Both the position numbers and the translations under genes were made by a program. 64,000 bases of DNA from Bimastos eiseni (Eukaryota; Annelida; Clitellata; Crassiclitellata; Lumbricidae). Below the pieces are notes generated by a model. It saw nothing but the letters and a program-made list of their open reading frames with translations. It was not told the origin of the DNA and ran no database searches. Below, piece by piece: positions 55,739-64,000 of the stretch (positions within the stretch are counted from its first letter, which is position 1; each line of letters starts with the position of its first letter). The stretch spans positions 56,540,350 to 56,604,349 of the forward strand of contig OY365806.1 in the NCBI GenBank assembly GCA_959347315.1. Reading direction: 5' to 3'.

Positions 55739-58700
55739 TATCAGCATAATCAGCATTGGCTGAACATCTAAACATGATATCTGTACTGCTCAAGCATACA
55801 GTACAACTTGAGTTATAGTGTTTCGTTTTTTCCTTGTTGTGTAATAGCTTTTGTTTCCTGTGTGGTCAATGGCTTTACCTAGTGGTTCTATCTACCAGTT
55901 TTACATATAGTCACTGTGGGTTTCACAGGGTGTAAAATTATCATTTCAGCTTTAAAAAGCTCTTATTTTGAATTGTTGTTTTTGTATTTCTGTGGCAGGC
56001 TTTGATTCATTTTGCAGATTTCATTTCGTGTAAGGTATAAGATTCTTCCAGTCTTGGTATGTCATTAAGTTGTGCTTGGACTATTTAGCTTCTTTTCAAC
56101 CTTTGTTTTGTTCTGCATTAGGATTAAGCTTACAGGAGCAGTCCATGTCTTATCAACTGGAGTGTGTGTAGTAGCTACTCAGTGACAATTTCAGTTTGCT
56201 TTAGCAAAAAGACAGCTTTTGCTGCAAGTGGTTTTGAGCTGCTTAATCGGAAGTGTAGTCTGCAACTGGCATCCAGTGTACTGCCAGCCATTCACTTTTT
56301 CTGTGGTTCTCTGCTGTGCTGTCTAATGGTAGCCTCTAACTCAGTTGGATCAAACCAGTTACATGGGCAGCAGAAGGAATTCAAGTTATGTAGAAGCAGA
56401 GAGATGTACTTTTTTTTTCAATGTTAGAAACTGTTGCTGTGATTAAGTAGAGTTTTGAATGAGTGCATCACTGTTCATTAGGAAAGTTTGAAGCTTCTTT
56501 TGTGGTGATTTAGTCTTTCTCTTTGTTTTAAGTCTCATGTTATGAGTATGTGTTTGTGACATAAATGAACAGATGCTTAGCGATCGGATCGTAATCAGCC
56601 AATTTAATTGGTTACAATGAGCGGTTAATGTTGGTACGTGCTTGAACCTTTCTGATAGGTGACTACTTTCTGGACTATAAGGCAGATGCTGGACATTAAG
56701 AATTTTCATTGAGTCCACAATGTATTTGAGCCAGAAATAGTTTTTTTATGACAGCTTTTTTGAAGTTCAACCTCGGTAGCTGTTGTTTTTCTCAGTAGCT
56801 GATCTTCAGCGAATGGTCTGCATGATTTAGTTTTGGTTACTGTAAGCCCTGAACATTGTTTCAGTTGGAATAAGTTTGGACTAATTTCTTATGGCAAGAA
56901 CATGGTTGTTGATTATTATAATTATATAGTCCAGTGTTAAGTTTTAATAAGACTGGCACCTTGGCCCAAGTTTCATTGTTCATCTCTCTTGATAGTCCAT
57001 TCTGAATTTTTTTACAATTTTCTGCATATGTTTTGCAGAATCCGGATGGATATTTTTTATCATATGGTGTATTACTCATCATCTTTTTTTGAATGAAATC
57101 CTGGCAGATTCTCATCGTTTGAATGACGATGTTGTCTTCTAGGATTGATAGTTTTGTCATGGATTGATGTAGTTGAGAATTACTGAAATTTGTCGATTTG
57201 ATGAGATGCTACTAAATGACTATTTTTTACTGAATTTTGTGCTTCATATCATACTATGTTACTCTTTGTTGCAGTTAGCAACAGTATCATTATCATATCC
57301 TTTATTTATTTCTTCTGATAATCAGTTTTTAAATACTCTAGTTATGCTGCTGTAACAAATGGTTAACAAATATTGTTCTTTCTTACTGGATCATCTAATG
57401 TGTCATCGCTTTTTGAATTTTAATTAATAATTGTAGGTCCTAATACTTCTTTTTTTTAATTATAAGGTGCATTATTCTGTTCTTCATAGGGTTCTGATCA
57501 AGATTGTAAATATATTTTAACTTTGGTTTTCTTTTAAAAGAACTTACACTGAGTTCTGTATCTGTATCATCTTCCATTCTTGGCACATATCTTGTTTTCT
57601 CTAATAGTATTTGGGTTTTTTCAGGAAGCAGTTCATTTTCTTGCACATTTATTATTTGTGAATTTGCTACAATTTTTTAATTACATGAAACTGCAAATTA
57701 ATTGATTTTTGCTTGATATTCTGAGATTTTTTTGTTATGTAGTGTTTGATTTTGAGAGATGTTTTAGCCTGCTTGCTTATACCCTGTGTGCAGTTGAGTG
57801 AATAGCTTTCCATTTTGATTTGATGCCTAGTGTGACTTCGTTTCTATAGGAATTTGTATTTTAATTCTGTCTCTTTGGCCCTAAAGTTCAGTGCCAGAGT
57901 TATGTGTCATTTTTATTTGTAAGCACAACTAAAAGAGATCGGAATTGCAAGGCCTTCAGTGAGATTTTAAATCTTACTTTAGGCAAACGTGATATAACCT
58001 GAGAGCGTTTTGTTGATTTTACTTTGCTTATGAGATGCTTTTATGTGTGATGTTGATTCAAATGAGATTACTTTTCTTGAGTAATATATATATATATATC
58101 ACAAATCATTTACTTGGACGAAACCCAACACTCAACCAAATCTAATGTGCGATTGCTTCTGCTGAATGTAATGCACTACTTTTATTTAGCCCTTTAACAA
58201 CGAGTGTATTTAAAGCAACTGGCGAACAAATGCAGCTGTCATTAAAAGTGTAAACTGTTTGTCAGTGGTAAACTAAAGTATCACTTGAAATTGATGTGCT
58301 TGTACTATTAGTGCAGACTTATATGCAGAAAATTCGCTTTATTATGCGTGAGTTTATTGATAGATTATTTAAAAATGCAATGCCTAGAAATTGAATTAAC
58401 AAAGCAACCAAATGTAGAACTAGTCATCATATCTGATTTTTCATTGTATTATGTTGGCAAATATGTGAGGCAATGTTTCAAAATAGCTGAGTGATAGTCA
58501 TCAGAGAGCGGAATGACAGCCTGTGTGGATGGGACAGCCCTACTGGAAAGGCATTTGCTTTGGTCTTCAGTTTTCTAACAAGTCACTTTTAGATAGTGTG
58601 GAATTATGAAAATTCGTCTAGGTTTACAACATTTAAATTTTGTGTGAAGATTTTGTCAAGTAAGTTTTCATACAAGATTGATCTGAATTGCAGCTGCCTG

Positions 58701-60360
58701 TTTCACATTTGATGTAGATTAAACCGTCATTTTAGACTAGGCATTCATTAAGAAGATTTATGTAGAGCACCTCTTCAGAGATGCTGCGCTACTCGGAAAG
58801 AAATTCATGCATTATGCACGAGTGTTTGGAATAGAGCGTTGGCTTATAACCATTTCAGGTCCATTCATTTGGCATTCCTACGCAAGTGGATCAGTGTTCA
58901 TCTTTCCAGCCAGACTCTTTTGTTTGTTACTGAGGACTCTGATAAAAGTTATGAAACTATCTGTTCTTAACACAACTGACATTGAAGTGTTGTTTGGGTA
59001 CAGACTTGCCTCTTACGGGTTAGGTAAAAAAAGCAAATCTTTTTGTAATGTGCTTTGAAAACAGTTGAAGGAACTTTGTCGATTATCTGAAGGTTAATTG
59101 CTGGCGCAAGCAATCGTATCCGATAAACTCTTATTATGATGGTCCACTTTTGACATTCATCTGTTGTGTCATCTTTTGTTTTGGCAGCATTTTAGCTGAG
59201 CCTTTCAGTTTTCAGGGATTTCTGTTTGAACCTTTATTGAGTTTGCTGAATGTGCTTAGGACCTTGCAGCTCCTCAGCCCTCGGGTGAATTTTCCATGGC
59301 TTAGAAGCAGATGCTGTGAATTGACAGCATGTTCTTCCTTTTCATTCTGACCTTTACAAGGAGCAAATAAAACATGTTCTAACATATTGCTGCTATTTTC
59401 TATATGGCATTTGTACTCTGAATCAATGTTTACTTTAAAGTAGACTGCACAATAGTCAAGCATTTTTTTATAATTCTAATGTTTAGGCCAATGTGCAACA
59501 GAGTTTATTTTCAGCTGCCTAGAACCGTTCTGTGAATGAATTGTCCTGGACAGGTTGTTGTTGCTGTAATAACTATTGTCGTAGGTTTTCTAACATGACT
59601 TATCCTTATGTATGACATTGCAAATTTATATGAAAATGATGGTATTGAGTTTTAGTTGTTTCTTTAGATATCAGATTTGGAAAATAAACTTTTTGGATGT
59701 TGAGTTTAAGAGAATGTGTACTCGTGTAGCTTTTAGAAAGTAAACGTCACTCACTTCTGAGGCAAATGTTCTATGCTGCACAGTCTTCACTGAACTTTCC
59801 CTTTGGTGACAATCATGCAGAGGATGATTGCATGTTTTGTTCTCCAGTTTTGCTAGGAACTCTTCTACTAGTAAATATTAAAGCAAGACCTTGAAGAAAC
59901 AGAAGTGCTGATGGGCGAAATTGGTCTTGACTGTGGAGTGATGGCCCTTCCACATTTATTTAATTATGTGCATTCGATAAGTACATTTTTACACCACCTT
60001 CTATCAGAATCTGAAGAAAGCAGATTAATATTTTATTAATGTGACATCAATACATATGGATTGGTGAATTTATTATCCATATTTTGGTGCACTTCTTAAT
60101 TATTGGGTAAATCTTCTGCCATTTTGTTGAGAACATAAATTTTTCGTTTGCCTTAATATGCAGGATATCACAATAGGTCCGTTGAATGTCTGTGTTGTTG
60201 ATGTTCATTTCTTTATAATATTCGCTAGTTCATTCATATCATGAGGATGGTTATGGGTAACTTTTGTTTCTCGAGGTAATCTGAGTCTTTCTTATATGCC
60301 ACATCAGTTGCTGTAGTGTTGTAAGACCCTGAGACTGAAATCCTGATGCAGCTGGAGGAG
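55739..60360 (+). other. T/G-rich region without recognised exons
   Basis: About 4.6 kb that keeps the T/G excess of the USP6NL sense strand. Possible AATAAA signals occur at about 59,365 and 59,684. No protein domain, splice-consistent exon or transposon end was recognised. Either a very long 3' UTR, a non-coding transcript or plain intergenic DNA. Confidence 0.4.
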
Positions 60361-60589
60361 TTACACAATTGGTCTTTTCCTTTCCAACCCAGTCTGCATG
60401 GCTCGTCAAAGAAATGCCTCTTTTGACGTTTCAGTGTTGGAACTCTGGATGCGCTGATAGAAATGATAAGGACTGGGTGGTTACTGTTGTGGTTTCCGCT
60501 ATGTTACCAAAAGACTATCCTATCATGGTTAATAAGTTTGTGCACAGCTTCAGATAATGTTGTTGGTTTATCAAATCAGTACCAATGTT

Positions 60590-60870
60590 TCACTCGACGG
60601 ATCCTAATTCCTATTTGCCTTGCCGAATGTGCTCCATCCCTCCTTAAAGAGCTGTGTATTCAAGTGTCACTATTGACTGGTTCCAGATCTTTTCATTCTT
60701 TTACACATCTAATCTAGTTGTCCCACTGTCGCGTACTACCACAGTGCAACAAAGAAGCCTTGAAGCAAAGCCTCATTCAGGAATAGGCTTCCATGCAATC
60801 TGTCAACTGCTACTTTCCATGTTCGATTTGACGAGCGGTTGAAGACCGATCTATTCTGTAGATCATGTAT
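60590..60870 (+). mobile_element. LINE 3'-end fragment
   Basis: Plus-strand pieces read PLSRTTTVQQ, then after frame changes FDERLKTDLFCRS, the last matching the FKxxLKTxLF ending of L2/CR1-like RTs. It marks the right limit of the T/G-rich stretch. Confidence 0.5.
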
Positions 60871-61439
60871 AATTCTGTTTGTTTGTGTCCTAATGTAATC
60901 AACCTACTTTAACCCTAAATCTATACCTAACGCTAGATAGACGATTTTGCCAAATGCCTGGTTTCACTACGAATACGGTCACGAAGGTTTCATGTTCAAT
61001 TCTGTGCTATAAGATGTCCACATCACCTTGGCACCGCAACAGACTGCGTCATTGGCCACAGACACGCATTGGGCTGGACGCAGCCACCACCGCCGCAGCC
61101 ACTGCCTCATCCTCATTAGGTGACATATATTATATATATATATATATACTATATATTGACAGGAGCCATTGGAGATTTTGAGCTGAATATAAATTACTTA
61201 GATGCAAGATTTACTGCTTAACGTTTAACATGTTATTCAATTTACTAAGACGCTAAAACGGAATAACACGCTTAAAATATTAATTTTTTTGCTGAAGAAT
61301 ACTAATCTTAATGGTCCAGAAAACAGTTATGCCGCCCACTCTGAACTTTTGCGGATTCAGCCCTTGACTTCGGCCTGACAATATCACACTATAAATTGCT
61401 TACAGTATACTATAGGAATACTTTAAGACATCTGATCAT

Positions 61440-62820
61440 TCGAACAAGTAGATTAACGCTCTATTTAAGTTGGCTTGTTTGACCTACAAAGCCCTCATCA
61501 CCAGTAGGCTACACCTACCCATATTCATGCTCTACTAACTCCTGGCATCTCTCCTCGTTGCATACGATCATCAGGTACAGGCCTTTTAGCTGAGCCACGA
61601 GGTAGAACAGTTATGAGCTCCCGATCATGCATTCCATGCCTCTACTCCAAAGAAATGAAATCGATTGCCACTCTCTCCTCATGGCTCTCTGGTTCCAATC
61701 CTACTTATCTTCTAGATCCTTCTCTGTTAAAGTCTCCAACCTTTGTTCGCAACCTCTCCCACTCACATGTCCCTCAAGGCGCCGTCGTAGGTTCATTCCT
61801 CTTCATCTTCGTATTCATCTTTTTCTCTTCATATTTCTCTTCATATCACACCATTGAGTCATCTCATACAATATCCTCCTCTGTTTACCACCATCTGTAT
61901 GCATACGACACCCAACTAGTGTATATAGAGCGGCGCTGCATGGAAGCAAAATACGTAACTGCCTCCCAAAAGAAAGCTAGAAAATCAAAAAAAATATTTC
62001 AACAACAGTTTTTAACGAAATAAAAGAAATTAAAATATTTAACCAAATAATTTGTAAATCGAACGAAATTTTCAACTTCATACTTACTTAATTACACACC
62101 GTATTGACGTTTTCGAGACTCAGAATAGCTAATATAGGCCTATATTGACGGCTTTCCATAGCCGACGATAATTGAACATTTCCTGTTTAACAACGTTCTA
62201 TTTTCATTTTGCTTTTAAATTCCGGTTAAAATTGGGTACCAAATTTTCAAGGCCAGCGCCGTCACTATATGTATATCTTTCTCCCCAACCTCTTTCTCCA
62301 CCTCCATTGCCCAATTATTGAATGTGGTAAACTTAGTCTCTGAATGGATGTCATTTAACCTCCTCTGCCTCAACCCTTCCAAGACAGAATTTATCCTCAT
62401 AGGCCTCCCTAACCAAATCAAGAAAATCCCCGACCCTGCAATTCACCTACCCACTAAATAACTGCTCATCTCTTCCCTTCACCTCAGATGCCCAAGTCCG
62501 AAATATAGGCGTCACCTTTGATCCTCGTATTTCTTTCTCCAACCACATCTCAAACCTCTCTCGCTGTTTCATGCACATTCGTGACCTCCGCCGCATCTGA
62601 CCCATGCTCGACTTTCTACCATGCATTGCCACCTCCATTTATCGTCCTCTCCAAGCTCGATTACTGCAACTCCCTTTCCTCAACCTTGAAGCCACGAAAA
62701 TCAAACGTTTACAACTAATCCAAAGCTCATTAGCCAGAGCCGTCACCAGAACACCCAAGCATCATCACATCACTCCAATCCTCAAATCCCAGAGCGCATT
62801 CATTTTCAAACCTTTATGAT
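61440..62820 (+). mobile_element. LINE (L2-like) RT pieces, rearranged
   Basis: Several RT blocks in degenerate frames: a TYKALITS segment (61,480), SYLSSRSFSVKVSNLCSQPL and VPQGAVVGS (61,690-61,790), HHLYAYDTQL (a decayed YADD active site, about 61,890), TEFILIGLPNQ (62,390), FDPRISFSNHISNLS (62,515), and IKRLQLIQSSLARAVTRTPK with HHHITPILKS (62,700-62,790). The TYKAL block, normally downstream, occurs before the others, so at least two insertions or a rearrangement are present. Confidence 0.75.
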
Positions 62821-62909
62821 AGGTAATAAGAAATATGCACAGCTTTGAATAATAAGTCTATGCTTAGCCTAATACTTATTCGTTTTCATCAATTCAGTAT
62901 AAAAAAATA

Positions 62910-64000
62910 GAACGCTGTATGTAGCTGTATGCTCTGATATATCTGATCACCTTCCAGTCTACACATCCTTTGATATGGAAGCCTATAATGGAAGATCTCC
63001 ACTAGCAGATGACTTCAGATTAGTCAATGACGCAACTAAAAAAACTTTCAGCACCCTGCTGGAATCTAACGACTGGAATATAATTACCATGGCTTGCCTA
63101 AAGAACGATGCAAACGGGGCATACGAGGCATTTTTAGTGATGAAATCAAACGTATTTATAATCTTGCATTCTCAAAGAAATTAATAAAGACGGGCAAAAA
63201 AACAATGGTTGTCAACCATGGATGACTTCTGCCCTCCTGAAATCGTGCAATAAAAAAGCACAACTCCATCGAAAATTTGTGAAAAACCCTACCCTAATCA
63301 ACCAAGCCAAATTCAAAGCCTATAGGAACAAGTTTAAGAAAATAAAAATATTGGCGGATAAAATGTATTACAAGACGGAATTTCAAAAACACAGAACCAA
63401 TCTAAGAAAAACCTGGAATTTAATACGAACAATACTTAATGTGAGTACGTCAAATACGACTATAAGAAATCTAGTTGTTAACAGAGCGTCTATCGATGAT
63501 CCCATCCTTATGGCCGATGCTCTCAATGAATACTATTCAAGAATTGCCCAGGATTTGGCTAATCATATTCCACCGGTACGCTGCTCTTACGAGGAAAATC
63601 TTAATCCATCTCTTCCGTTCTCCTTTGGCATTATCCCGACCTCGCCAGAGGAAATATTTATTCTAAGCACTAGTATTAAACCATCACATAGCAAAGGGAT
63701 TGATGGACTAGACCCATGTTTGTGGGCACCACAAATTGGCCTTATAGCCTCGCCCTTGGCTGACTTAATTAACTGTTCTTTAAACACCGAGACAGTGCCG
63801 ACAGGAATAAAAGCCGCAAGAATAATTCCTATTTTTAAGAAGGGAAATAGAGAAGAATGCAGTCACTATAGACCAATCTCAATCTTAAACTATTTCGCGA
63901 AGTTTTATGAGAAAGTAATGTATGAAAGATTATCAACATACATAGATAAAAATCACATAATATTTAACTCTCAATACGGGTTCCAAAAGAGAAGATCCCC
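62910..64000 (+). mobile_element. LINE endonuclease/RT fragment, runs off window
   Basis: Begins inside the endonuclease (SDISDHLPVY, with the SDHxP motif). After a frame change near 63,160 a frame stays open for 279 codons from 63,162 to the window end. It includes PWMTSALLKSCNKKAQLHRK, then the RT start: SKGIDGLDP, IKAARIIPIFKKGNREECSH and YRPISILNYFAKFYEKVMYE, typical of the jockey/CR1-type RT palm. It appears 5' truncated; the catalytic YxDD lies beyond the window. It looks younger than the neighbouring fragments. Confidence 0.85.

Overview
This window is nuclear DNA from an animal, most likely a marine or other aquatic invertebrate. It is AT-rich, its two recognisable genes are split by GT-AG introns of 0.06-11.5 kb, and the introns and intergenic DNA are full of animal-type transposons: hAT elements with 8-bp target duplications, L2/CR1-like LINE scraps, tRNA-derived SINEs and a Ty3/gypsy LTR element. 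I cannot name the species. No rRNA, functional tRNA gene, CRISPR array or operon is visible.

Layout. (1) About 1-22.5 kb, minus strand: the 5' eight coding exons (about 520 codons, every splice phase consistent) of a FOXRED2/ERFAD-like ER flavoprotein. Its 3' end lies off the left edge. The introns hold minisatellites and hAT, SINE and LINE remnants. (2) 22.5-29.1 kb: intergenic, with a foldback element, a piggyBac-like end, a LINE tail and a DNA-transposon remnant. (3) 29,108-37,103: a Ty3/gypsy LTR retrotransposon, 8.0 kb, with two identical 716-bp LTRs and a 4-bp target duplication. It encodes gag, protease, RT, RNase H and integrase (D,D-35-E), broken in several places, plus an extra 212-aa ORF downstream of pol with a zinc-finger-like N-terminus and a SUMO-interacting-motif-like C-terminus. 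(4) 37.1-40.5 kb: a TISU/YY1-type start site (ATG at 37,495), a 1.3-kb hAT-like element with a LINE fragment inside it, and a telomere-like inverted repeat. (5) 40,518-52,979, plus strand: a complete 13-coding-exon gene for an 854-aa USP6NL/RN-tre-like TBC-domain RabGAP, with its arginine and glutamine fingers present. (6) 53-60.4 kb: no coding exon found; strongly T/G-rich on the plus strand, with a SINE and a nested hAT MITE. (7) 60.6-64 kb: three LINE fragments, the last running off the right edge with an open endonuclease/RT reading frame.

How the parts relate. The two host genes are divergent. FOXRED2 acts in ER quality control and USP6NL in Rab5/Rab43-type trafficking, so I see no functional coupling beyond adjacency. 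The intergenic space is dominated by the young gypsy insertion. Its 3' LTR, with a TATA box, ends 391 bp upstream of the TISU exon, so it could influence transcription of the rightward gene. The most unusual item is the retrotransposon's extra ORF.
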